The notes under the pieces: generated by a model | What the model was told of the DNA's origin: nothing | The model's input: the letters and a program-made list of their open reading frames with translations, nothing else | Database searches by the model: none | DNA from: Nymphaea colorata | Taxonomy: Eukaryota; Streptophyta; Magnoliopsida; Nymphaeales; Nymphaeaceae | DNA: 64,000 nucleotides | NCBI RefSeq assembly: GCF_008831285.2 | Contig: NC_045151.1 | Coordinates: 62,001-126,000 of the forward strand | Direction: 5' to 3' | Shown: piece by piece, positions 11,181 through 21,859 of the stretch | Layout of the letters: each line of letters begins with the position of its first letter | How positions within the stretch are numbered: position 1 is the first letter of the stretch | Translations under genes and position numbers: made by a program

Positions 11181-13595
11181 ACCCCACAAAAACTAACATA
11201 AATGCAATTACAGAAGTGGAACAAAGAGACAGAGGGAGAGAGAGCAAGAGAGATTTTTTTCCTGTGGAAAGGTATAGTAAGGTTGCCCATTGTTGATGAA
11301 ATTATAAAGTAGAGATTGGATGGTATGGTTATGAAGATTATGCGTTTTTATAGTTAAAGCTTCCAAACCAAGCCAACGAAGCTCTGCTTTATAATTTCCT
11401 CAACAATGGGCAACCATACTATATCTTTCCACACCAAAGGTTTTGGGTAGGCTTGTGGCGATGGACCTTTGCCATTATAAGAGAATAGGATCGAGTTCAC
11501 ACCAGTGGAGTGGCAAAGCCAGGATTTTTTAGTCATGGGTGTGAAGGGTCATGCATTCACACCTAGGGGTGGGTATCGGGCCGGGCCGGCCCGGGTTGGC
11601 CCGCCGGGCCAGAAACCTGGGCCCGAGCCCGGCTCGATATATTGCCGGGCCGGGCTGGGCCGGGTACCGGGCCTGGGCCACAGAAATCAGGCCCGGCCCG
11701 GGTTGGCCCGCCGGGCCTGAAACCCGGGCCCGAGCCCGGCCCGATATATTGCCGGGCCGGGCTGGGCCGGGTACCGGGCCTGGGCCACAGAAATCAGGCC
11801 CGGCCCGGCCCGTTTGGTGGATCCGACCCGCGCTCGACCGCCCGAGCAGTCGAGCGTCTCGTCCAGGCCCTCCACGGCTCGCCTGCCGAACGGTAGGCGG
11901 GTGGTGGTTTTTCACCGACAGGCCACCCAACTTCGTGGATGGCCGCCAGCGGATGCCGCCAAGACGGCCGGCCATCGCGGCGGAGAGGGAGGGGAGCTGC
12001 GGGACTGCGGTGGACGGAGGCGGAGAGGGAGGGGCTGCGGTGGACGGAGGCGGAGAGGGAAAGGGAAAGGAAGACGGAGGCGGAGAGGAGAGGGAGACGG
12101 AGGCGGAGAGGGAGGGGAGCGAGCGGGGCTGTGGTGGACGGAGGCGGAGAGGGAGAGGGAGCAGAGGGAGAGGGAGAGGGAGAGGGAGACGGTAGGGAGA
12201 AGGAGCAGAGGGAGAGGGAGATGGAAGGGAGAGGGATAGGGAGATGGGAGGGAGAGGGAGCACAGGGAGAAGGAGATGGAAGGGAGCATAGGGAGAGGGA
12301 GAAGGAAGGGAGAAGGAGCAAAGGGAGAGGGAGACGGAAGGGAAAGGGAGACGAGCAGAGGGAGATGGAGAGCGAGCCGAGGGCTCAAGGCGAAGGCCGC
12401 CCGACCACCCGAGGGCGGGAGTCGGGCCGGCCGGGCTGCCGTTGGGCCGCCCTTCCCGCCCAGGCCCGGCCCGGTTTGGTTATCGGGCCTGGCTGTCGGG
12501 CCCGGGTCCGGCACGGGCCGGGAATTTCCCGGCCCATACTGGGCCGGGCCGGGCCGGCCCGGCCCGACGCCCAGCCTTATTCACACCAAAAAAGTAACAA
12601 AGGTATAATTAAAGAGAGAGGAATAGAGAGACAGGGGAGAGAGAGCCTCAGAGATTTTTTTTCCTGTGGAAAGGTATAGTAAGGTTGCCCATTGATGATG
12701 AAATTATAAAGCAGAGTTTGGATGGCATGGTTTTGAAGATTCTTTATTTTTATAGTTAAAGCTTCCAAACCAAACCAACCAAGCTCTGCTTTATAATTTC
12801 CTCAACAATGGGTAACCTTACTGTATCTTTCCACACCAAAAGTTTTGGCTAGGCTTGTGGCGATGTCCTTTGCCATTGTAAGAGAAACGGTCGAGTTCAT
12901 CGCAGTGGAGTTGCAGAGCCAGGATTTTTTAGTCATGGGTGTGAAGGGTATCACCTTCACACCAAAAAAGTAACAAAGATACAATTAAAGAGAGAGGAAT
13001 AGAGAGACAAGGGAAGAGAGAGCTTCAGAGATTTTTTTTCCTGTGGAATGGTATAGTAAGTTTGCCCATTGTTTATGAAATTATAAAGCAGAGATTGGAT
13101 GGCATGGTTTCGAAGATTTTCTACTTTTATAGTTAAAGCTTCCAAACGAAACCAACCAAGCTCTGCTTTATAATTTCCTCAGCAATGGGCAACCTTACTA
13201 TATCTTTCCACACCAAAAGTTTTGGCTAGGCATGTGGGGATGTCTTTGCCGTTATAAGAGACTAGGGTCGAGTTCACACGAGTGGCGGAGCCAAGATTTT
13301 TTAGTCATTTGGTGTGAAGGGTCTCCCCTTCAAACCAAAACAGTAACAAAGGTACCATTAAAGGGAGAGGAACAAAGAGACAGGGGGAGAGAGAGCCAGA
13401 GAGATTTGTTTTTCTTGTGGAAAGGTATAGTAAGGTTGCCTATTGTTGATGAAATTATTAAGCAGAGATTGGATGCCATGGCTTCGAAGATTCTCTGCTT
13501 TTATAGTTAAAGCTTCCAAACTACACCAATTAAACTTTGCTTTATAATTTCCTCAACAATACGCAACCTTACTATATCTTTCCACACCAAAAAAG
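11181..13595. repeat. Tandem array of four about 370-bp units, each with a hairpin
   Basis: Four units (about 11,181-11,563; 12,588-12,956; 12,957-13,325; 13,326-13,595) share a purine tract with GAGAGAGAG, then TTTTTCCTGTGGAAAGGTAT, an inverted repeat, and TCGAGTTCACACCAGTGG with AGCCAGGATTTTTTAGTCAT. In each unit an arm beginning GTGGAAAGGTATAGTAAGG is mirrored about 70 bp later by CTTTATAATTTCCTCAACAA through TATCTTTCCACACC. This gives stems of about 50 bp (arms at about 11,262-11,312/11,383-11,438; 12,665-12,716/12,784-12,836; 13,040-13,093/13,160-13,215; 13,416-13,467/13,535-13,591). The first and second units are separated by the inserted GC-rich element. Single copies of the same module occur at 22.7, 24.2/25.1 and 38.3 kb. 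Confidence 0.85.
11564..12579. mobile_element. GC-rich hAT-like non-autonomous element with 8-bp TSD
   Basis: The 1,016-bp insert begins TAGGGGTGGGTATCGGGCC and ends with its imperfect inverse, GACGCCCAGCCTTA, preceded by GGCCGGGCCGGCCCGGCCC. It is flanked on both sides by the perfect 8-bp duplication TTCACACC (11,556-11,563 and 12,580-12,587). An 8-bp duplication with short imperfect terminal inverted repeats is the hAT signature. The interior holds two near-identical direct repeats of about 120 bp (11,570-11,690 and 11,690-11,800, with GGCCGGGCTGGGCCGGGTAC) and a long GAGGGAGA purine tract (about 11,985-12,370). The long open frames on both strands come from this low-complexity composition; no transposase is present. 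Confidence 0.88.
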
Positions 13596-15512
13596 AAAAA
13601 TATCTCACTCTCCCCTTCTCTTTCTCTGTTTCTCTCTCTTCCTGCCATTTCTTCTGTCTATCCTACTGCCTTACCAAGTGGGATATTAATCTGGGCATAT
13701 GCTCTGTCTGGTGAAAAAAAAAAATTGTTCACTACTTTGTGCAATGACCAAATACCCCTAACTCATAAAAAATTAATCTTCCTCTATAAGGATAAAACAG
13801 GTAGTGAAACAGTTAATAATAAAAAAATGACTTTTCTTTTAACTTTTTTTTTCCGTCCATTATGAAAAATATTTCTGATAGATATGACTCCTCTTGAAAT
13901 TTTATTCCTATCTATGAAGGACAGAGAGACCGGCACAATCTGATGGGAGAGATTCAAAGAGGAATCGAACGCCCCTTTGCCATGAAAACTGGAAACGTTC
14001 AAGTTAAATGTCACTTTTCTCCATAATCCCAATCTTCACATTTGGATGCTTCTTACATCATACAAGACCCACTTCAATTTAAACAAGATCATCATTATGC
14101 TCTACAACCATAGCCGTAGAAAACGTGTATTATTCCAAAAAAAAGTGTTTAAAATGTTAAAACAGGTAAGCTGGATAAAATGCGAAAAAACACCTTCTTT
14201 TAGATCAAAAACAAAAAAAAAGGTGTTTTATTGGTGTTTTTCTGTGTTTTTCATGTTTTATTTTGCATTTTTTTAGTTACCAGATAGAAACTGCAATGTT
14301 CTAGTCCCTGATTGTCCAATATTCATTTTCATAAAGCACATAGTCGAAGAGATTTCACCACATTCGTCCTATGAAATTGAGGTAATAATGTCTATTATAA
14401 GTCATACATAAAAGAATGCAATAACCGAAAAGTACGTAACTATTCGCAAGGATATAACTACGTACCAAAAGGAAAGCCACGAACTATATGACATAAGATA
14501 GCTTAAAGCCCTAAAGAAAAAAGCAAGATTTACACTCAAATCTAGTAGCAAGAAAGTGCATAACTAAAATTTCAAAAACAAAAAAAAAAATCAAGTAGAA
14601 GTCACGAACTAAATGTCATATAACATAAAATTTTTTAAGATAAACAAGCGAAAGGAGTACTTTCACCATCTACAGCATTTGTATGTCTGTTATTGGTAGA
14701 ACTCGAGGTCACCCAAGGACCCGCGGATTTATCCTTCAATAATCAAATTTAAATAAAAAAATATATGCCTCCTATAGAGCAACGTTTAAGGCAACACTAT
14801 CATATAAGTAAAAAAGCTCATGTCTCAATGTATCAAAATCAAGGATGAGAATTTTAGATTATAATATTATTAGTCGCCTCATATGACACCTAACATTTAG
14901 TAATACCAACTGCACCTTCCAAAGTTCAACTATTTGTATCTAAGTTTTCCTAACTTAAACTTGTGCTTTATTTGAGTGAATATAGTTGGCGAAAAGACCT
15001 CCCACATGGTTGTCATAGACACAAATAATGTGATATAGTGCTAAGTGCTAGCACTAAGGTAGCAAATTATTCAGATTTGAAATCCATATACATATATATA
15101 TATATATAAAAAAACTCGTCTTCATGCACCTGACTACAAGAATTTCACCTAAATATAGCGCTGACACTATACGTTCCAAAGTCCAAGTTTCCATATTCAA
15201 TTTTTTCTAATTTAAAATTGTGCTATATTTGAGAGAGTAGAATTGTTGGAAAGACCCCTCATATCTACCACTCCTTGAAAACCTGGATATGAAATGCAAT
15301 AACTAAAATTTGGGACTTCTATATATATGTCAAAAAATCGGTCTCTTGATGTATTTGATAATAAGCATGGAAATTTTAGGTTCTATATATATTAATATTG
15401 ACATCAGAAGCTGCTACGGGCAGCCGGAGGGCCGGCAGGAGCCTTGGCCCTACCTAAAATTTTCAAAAACAAATTTTTACATGTATTTTTTAAAAAATTT
15501 CAATTAAAACGT
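13590..15512. repeat. Block B, copy I of a triplicated repeat
   Basis: This block runs from a pyrimidine tract after the last hairpin unit (ACACCAAAAAAGAAAAATAT), through CTGATTGTCCAATATTCAT, AAGTCATACATAAAAGAATG and GAACTCGAGGTCACCCAAGG, to a GGGCAGCC...GGCCC hairpin-like patch near 15,415 and TTTTTACATGTATTTTT. The same order occurs at about 25,175-26,620 and 38,390-39,850. No coding region is recognised. Diverged point changes and small indels between copies argue for old duplications rather than an assembly error. Confidence 0.75.
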
Positions 15513-16157
15513 AAGTTGTTCTTTTAACTGCATCATTCTAGATCTAGAGTGTGTGACATATGTATTTTTAAGTATGGTCCATACAGCTTGACATGAGTAC
15601 ATAGGACAATAATTTGTGTATGAATTGGTTAGAGTAATGGCAGACATTATCCAACTCAATTAAAGTTGACATAATTAAACCCAGTCTGTACGTTCTAGGC
15701 TTATGGATTGCATACATTACTGCAGGAACACAACAACAAAGGCAGGACAATGTAAGTGTTGGCTTGCAGTGAATTGCACTAAATTGAAGTATATTTGAGT
15801 CGTTGAGAAGGAACATTGCCTGACAAAAATGGCACATGTCACGATCTAACTAAGAAAAACCTCCAACTTAATTTTACAATATTCACTAAAATACTATCTA
15901 ATTTAAGTTCATATGTAAATGAGCGAGCAAAGTGAGGATTAATATATTAAGAATTTCTTCATTAGTTTGCAGATGACTTAAAAATTATCTGAGAGACAGC
16001 AGAATACGTTAGAGTTTCTTCAGAAAAAAGATGGACAATATAATCTTATCGTGCCACGAACTTGAGGAAAACAATGAACCTAGCTCTTCCATTTTGAGAG
16101 AGGATAGAATACAATAGATTTCCCTTATAAAAAGACTTCTTTGATTTGTATTGGATA
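15513..16157. other. Unique spacer, no gene recognised
   Basis: This stretch between block B copy I and the hAT-like short element has no counterpart in the other copies. The open frame at 15,568-15,837 (minus) shows no motif. Confidence 0.4.
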
Positions 16158-16515
16158 TAGGAATGTCAATATATCTGATTTGTATTGGATATCCGACTGA
16201 ACCGTTCGAAAAAAAAAATCGGATATGAAAAAAAAAATAAACATACAATTAAGAAATGAGATCAGATTCAAATTTAAGAAATGACATCTGATCAAATTTG
16301 GATATACATAATTATCAGATCGGATGCAGATTCGGTTCAAAGTTTGGATTCAAATTCTGATGCAGATATGAATATAAAAATTGGACCCAGACAGTGTGAT
16401 CAAATATCAAATTCCGATTCAAAGGACAATTGTTTGTGTTAGAATCTGAATTTGGATGAGAATACATGAATATCTAAAAAAAGGGGTATGTTTAAAGGTA
16501 CAATTGACATCCCTA
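16158..16515. mobile_element. Short hAT-like MITE with CGGAT-rich interior
   Basis: The left end TAGGAATGTCAAT (16,158-16,170) is inverted at the right end as ATTGACATCCCTA (16,503-16,515) with one mismatch, giving a 358-bp element. The interior is rich in GGATATG and TCGGATNCAGATTC words, like the 8,960-9,376 segment. No 8-bp target duplication is visible in the flanks, so either they have decayed or the true ends lie slightly outside. Confidence 0.65.
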
Positions 16516-16638
16516 TTCCAAGGCAAAGCATTTAGAAGAACTGGCTTTTTGAATTAAGAAGAAACTTCCAATTAACTACCACCTTCAAATTCTAAAAGAG
16601 AAAAACTTCCCAAGTGTAAAAGAAGTCCTTATACTTTA

Positions 16639-16815
16639 CTATGTAACAACAATTATTTTGGTGTTTACTTGAGTCTGATTGCCATTGATGATCCTCATCA
16701 TCCCAAAATCTGAAATTTTGATGTTCATCTGATCATCCACTAAAACAGTGGCTGCTTTGAGATCCCGGTGGATGATGCTGAGGGCGGAATGGTGACGAAG
16801 ATAAACCGTGCCCTC
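16639..16815 (-). pseudogene. Receptor-like kinase fragment (catalytic loop to activation loop)
   Basis: About 59 residues of a Ser/Thr kinase domain are seen: EGTVYLRHHSALSIIHRDLK (helix E and catalytic loop, HRDLK) followed by ISDFGM (DFG magnesium-binding motif) and NGNQTQVNT. The wording matches plant DUF26/cysteine-rich or S-domain receptor-like kinases, where the order is HRDLKASN, then KISDFGMARI. The usual KASNVLLD reads KAATVLVD here. Nothing of the N-lobe, P+1 loop or C-lobe is found next to it, so it is an isolated fragment, perhaps captured by a transposon or left after deletion. A (TA) run and a CT tract lie just beyond its N-terminal side. Confidence 0.8.
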
Positions 16816-17639
16816 TGTAGTTTCCTCGACACCCACCTTCCCCCCCCAACTTAGATGACCCTCTCTCTCTCTCCATATATATATATATATACACAAACCC
16901 ACCATTTACGGAAACTAAAGTTGTTGTGTGGCTGTTGGTTTACAACATCAAGGGTTCCTCTAGTTGAAATTCTTGGCAATTTATTGTGGTGATTATGCTA
17001 GAGATCCAGTGACTCTGACGTCAAATGCTGAACATACATTTAGGTTTGCTAGTGGAGAGCAGTATCGAGTAACAACACAAGACTCTGTTTGGCTCATAAT
17101 TATACTGTCGGAATTCTTGCATATAATAAAAAACTAATTGTTATACAACGGGACTCCATGTAAAAAATAAGAAGGTATGTACATCTAACAACACTTATCC
17201 ATTAGATGGAATCGTGGATGTAAAAGATAAAGTTATTGCCTATTGCCCAAAAAGTCCAAATTATAGATATATAAGCAAAATGCTTGCTTATGTAATGTAT
17301 GCTTTCGGTGCATGATATGTGTTTTCATGGCCCACTTTATGTAATGTATCCTTTCGGTGCATGATATGTGTTTCCATGGCCCACTTTAAGGAACCTTCAG
17401 GCTAACTCTTTGAGGTAGGTGTCATGTGCATAGGCCTGCATGATGCACAGGTGCACTGGCCTGGTTTCCCAAAACTTTTTTCACTTTATGAGGAGTATTT
17501 TAATCATTAATACATATGTACAAGTGTGCATATAATTTGTCTGCAATACCCAACTCCTACCCAGATTTTTTTTGGCGTATATGTCTTGCATGCACCACAG
17601 TGGGGGGATAACCTTTGCAGAGGGAAGCTTTGGACCTCA

Positions 17640-17815
17640 TGGTGTCATATTTCGAAGCTGAAAAATTAAGATCCATTCTTCTCCAGGCCGACGTTTAGAA
17701 TCCTAAGCGCTCTGAGTTCGGTGTCATGCGAAACAGACACGTTGTTCAAATAGACGTAATCCATCATATTCTCGTGCGCGCCTTTGTCCTTTACTATTGC
17801 CCACAAAGAGTGAGA
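17640..17815 (-). other. Decayed peptide-coding segment, paired with 28,736-28,960
   Basis: On the minus strand a frame reads WAIVKDKGAHENMMDYVYLN, continuing SVSHDTELRALRILNVGLEK before a stop. The block D copy II equivalent remains open over a longer distance. The pattern is weakly like the LEA-2/NDR1-HIN1-like domain, but I do not consider that established. It may be an exon of an unknown gene carried in the duplicated block. Confidence 0.3.
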
Positions 17816-18602
17816 GACAAAGACTGAGTTATTTATCGTGAACATGAAAAAAATGTGTTCTATTCGTTTTCTTTTAGTTTTTGCATTTAAAAAAATGAAG
17901 TTTTTTTAAGGTTTTAAATGGCTGACTTATTTATCATGGTTTTAGCCATTTTTTCAAAAAAAAAAACATGTCTTTTGGTACATATATAATTCGTCATCCA
18001 ATCGAAACCTGCTTTAAAACTCGATGACTTACATTCTATAGATCAGACTCGTGGATTTGATTATTCATGTTGTATCATGTCTGGCAGAGACACAGCTAGC
18101 TGGTAGGCTAAAACCGAGGCGTGTCAATTGGGAATTGCTCCAAGTCTGCATTAATATAGAAGGCTGCAACTAAGATGGGCCTAACTTGAATCAGCACAGG
18201 CGAATCTGAATAAACTTTTGGATAGAACATGATGTAACGTAATGAATCATATAGACCTATCTCAAATTTTAGGTAGATTCAGATAACACTTATATATAAA
18301 TATAATACTCTTGAATCTACCCCAATTCATTGGTATGCTCATGAAACTAACAACTTATTACTGTTGCCAAACAAGGTCTAATGGTTACATAAGGATTTAA
18401 GTCCAAAACAGCAGCCTGTGGCCCAATACAAACTGCTTGCGGCCTTGACCAACAAACTTACATGATCGTAGTTGTAAAGGATACCCACTTATGGACTGCA
18501 AGAAAACTGTCCAGGCTTTAGGTAGGCCTATATGAAGGAGAGTACCCGTTTGATCTGGTAGAGGTGATCAAATCCGAACAGTATGTTATGTACTAAAAAA
18601 GT

Positions 18603-19013
18603 TTGGATTTAGCACTCAAGTGCTTACCCAAACCTGCTACCAACATGGCCTGTGAGCTTGGACATGGAGAAGAGCATGACATCTTCATCTATGTCTCACT
18701 GATCTGTGAAATGCGGCCAATAGTAAGCATGGTCATGGATCATCCTGGTGTTGGGGCCCTTCAGGACTTCTTCCTGAAGTTGGCTGTCTGGATTGATTGG
18801 CGAGTCAAAAACTCCACGAACTTTGTGTTCGGAACACCCGAGCGATTGATGTTCCATGAATTTGCATCTCCTTACCACTCAAAATCCCCAGACTTAGAAA
18901 GATCCGTTTGCTATCGAAAGGCCTGTAGAACAAGAAAATCGATCACTCCCTGCAGATTGAGTTGTACTCACATTGACAACAAGTATGCACTACATGGGGT
19001 GGAATTTTTTTGA
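18603..19013 (+). other. Conserved open frame in block D, function unknown (copy I)
   Basis: A 136-codon open frame contains NFVFGTPERLMFHEFASP and SVCYRKACRTRKSITP. The corresponding stretch in copy II (30,190-30,700) keeps much of the second half but is split by an approximately 177-bp insertion and frame changes. I recognise no protein family. Because one copy is interrupted and the differences include many replacement changes, this is more likely a duplicated non-coding stretch or dead exon than a working gene. Confidence 0.25.
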
Positions 19014-19904
19014 ATTTTTTTTATAAATGAAGTGGACATTTTAGATTTTTTCACTTTTTTACAGTCTTTATTTATCCTTAAAAAAATATTATTTATATAA
19101 GAGTGTTTTGGTCATTTCTATCCCTCGACACCAATTTTTCCTACACAGGGGTGTGCATCTAAGCCAGCTTAGTAATTCATATCGTCCTCGTGGAACTAAA
19201 GATGTTTGGAGCTCTATTGGCCCAAGCCTGATTTTCATCTTCAACCTGATCACAGCCTCCGTCAGGCATGAAGAGCCTTTTTCTTTGCCCCTTGGGTCCA
19301 AAGTTGTTGTGGGATTTGGGTAAGAAGTTAAACACCTGCCAAAAATACATTGCATCTACCACTCACAATTCCAAAAACTAGTAGCACTCATAAAAATCAA
19401 ACTAATCGTTGTACTTTCATTGTCCCGGCAGCATATGACATCATATTAGCTACTTTTTAGTCGTGTCATTAGGGCACTTCAGTCTGGCCTTCAGACAAAA
19501 TGAATACTGGATCACCACCGAGAATATATACAATAAGTTCTTTTATATTGGGATGATGAAATTAAAAGAGCACAAACTCTCTCCCCTTCCTTTCATTCAG
19601 ATGAGTATGTGCTAAAAGAGCAAACACGCACCGGCAACAACCATGCACCGATTCTTCAAGTATAGAGCCAATTTGTTATCTCATACCCTTATTATTATCT
19701 CAAATGTTATGAGATGCTTTATTTAGTTTTACTCCTTTCATTATCTCATACCCCTATTATTATCTCAAATGCTATGGGATGCATATTTAGTTTCGCTCCT
19801 TTTATTATCACATACTTCTTTCGTAATCTCAAACATTATAGTAATCTCAAACATTATAGAGCATTCTTTTAATATTTTAAGATGCTGTAAGACATTACCG
19901 AGCA

Positions 19905-20766
19905 CGTTATTTAGTCATAGACGCTATATGATGCATGCTAAGAATGGCTATTGTGCCCGTGTAATATTAGGATGTTGAAGTAAATATACACATTGTATCA
20001 AAAAAGTCAATATTGAAAGTCATATATTGTTAATAAGATCTACCCATTGGTGTACACTAGTTGTGTACAGAAGATGGTACACAGAACTCACTCCCCAAAA
20101 TTCAAATGGTCTAAACAATTTATCTTATTAGTTTGTAAGCACACATATCTTGCTGTCTGAAGCTGATCATGAGCACACCTTTGTGCACAAAAAAATTATG
20201 CACCAAATGTACAAGCACTAAAATATCTTCATTAAAAAAAAAAAATACTTTTAAAATGGTAAGAAAAATTGTAAAAAAAAGGTTTAAAATGCCCATTACT
20301 TTATTAAAAAACTTCACAAATGACTCCACCCCCTTTTGTGCCTACTGAATCATGTGCTCTCAAATGAGAAGCTATCATGTATATATATATATAAACTTCT
20401 TTTTTGTTTAACGCAACTCAAGAAATGAATGTGGCCTTGCGAGGCATTCAGTCAATCTCGACAGCAGTATCCTAGGTTTGCTAGGATACACGCAGGGGTG
20501 GGCGCACGGTACGGGCCGCTGGTGGGGGCACGGTACCGGCCCAGGCTCAGGCCCAAAGGGTCGGCCCGATGGGGGTCCAATTCGGCCTCATTGATTTTTA
20601 AAACTATTTGTTATTATTAATAATAAATATTTTATTATTAAAAAATATTTTATATTTAAAAAAAAATATTTTAAAAATGATTTTTAATTATAACTAGGAG
20701 GAGCTGAAGCCTGGGCCAAACTTTTAGACACTGGCTGGCCCAAACCAAGTTCTTATCGAGCAGGGC
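19905..20766. repeat. Insertion specific to block D copy I
   Basis: Compared with copy II (junction near 31,530), copy I carries about 860 extra bases. It includes a TTTGTGCACAAAAAAATTAT module (about 20,175-20,340), also seen at 24,770 and 37,945, and a GC-rich patch at about 20,490-20,580 (GCACGGTACCGGCCCAGGC) of the same general type as the 11.6-kb element, then an A/T-rich tail to about 20,700. The ends are approximate, and no clear target duplication was found. Confidence 0.5.
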
Positions 20767-21690
20767 TGACGGTAGTCTAACGAAATTAGAGAACGTGAAA
20801 AGTAGAATCATAACCTTACATATTACCTTGGGAGACTTAAAAAAGTGTTTGATAAGAAACAACTTGTTCACATGATTCGGGGACACCATATTGTGTTCCA
20901 AAAGCAGATATTTTTAGATCGAATGATTGAACGGTACTGCACATAATTGTTTCCAAAAGCAAAAGTATGGTCTTCTCCAAATACATCTTCCAAAAACGGA
21001 GCCCCAAATATTGCATTTAGAAAAGAGCACTATATTAACGTTAAAGAAGAAAACGAAAAGAATACATGTTGGGAAAAAAATGAAAATAATATTTGCATCT
21101 TAATTTTATTCCTAACTCGAGCAGTTTACAAGAAGCCTTTTGCGATTGTTTATACTTCAACTGAATTATTAAGCATTATTTCTTGTCACTAAAATATTAT
21201 TCTTATTTAGAATTTTATGTCCTTTTATAAGGCTTCTTATTTACTTTGTTTTTACCTAATTTAAAAAAAAAAATCATTCCTTAAAAAATTGCCCAAATTT
21301 TTCCAGGAAATGCCCCCTTAGTTAAGTATATGGGATATTGAGGTCAAACTTCAATTTATTTATGGAGTATAACGGACCAACTTTGCTCAGAGAATAGGAA
21401 CGAGTTTCAACTCCTTGTTGGTCTTATACTAAAGTTATGCATGAGATAGATACCATAAAGTACTAACTTCGAATTTTTCCTTTATGTGCACGTAACCAGT
21501 TTTGCTAACCTACAACGACCTCTAAAAAAGGGTGACCAATAAAATGAAACTATTTGCAGTCAAAGTATTACAACCACTAATTTTTATTTAAAAATGGCAA
21601 TCATCAAATAAGTTTAACTTGTAATCACATCTATAATAAATATATTTAAATGATTGCAAACACAAGTACCTAAATTCTGTTATTCACATC

Positions 21691-21859
21691 AAGTTCACGT
21701 AAAACCTCAAATTATCGTAATTAGTAGCTGAGTGCCAAATTTTCAGATTAAGAAACATTAATGGTTAACATTTAAACTTTAATGAGTACAACTTATTTCT
21801 TGCTTACAATAAAGTGAATTGTAAACTTTGGCATGCTTGGACGGAACGGTATTCAGTCT
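21691..21859. other. Spacer between block D copy I and the palindrome
   Basis: Short AT-rich stretch with no recognised feature. Confidence 0.3.

Larger units (their letters stand above)
16913..21690. repeat. Block D, copy I of a large duplication
   Basis: The block starts ACTAAAGTTGTTGTGTGGCT and stays alignable to 28,031-32,445, with landmarks in the same order: GGTTTGCTAGTGGAGAGCAG, TCGTCATCCAATCGA, GACTCGTGGATTTGATT, CTCATGAAACTAACA, ATGTTCCATGAATTTGCATC, GAGAATATATACAATAAG, and ATTCTGTTATTCACA at the end. Copy I is longer, mainly because of an approximately 860-bp insertion at about 19,905-20,766. No gene function can be assigned. Confidence 0.8.

Noticed and set aside
11529-12679. Many long overlapping open frames on both strands (up to about 245 codons)
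   Set aside because: They are translations of GGCCCG and GAGGGA low-complexity sequence inside a TIR element with an 8-bp target duplication; no domain or codon signal is present.
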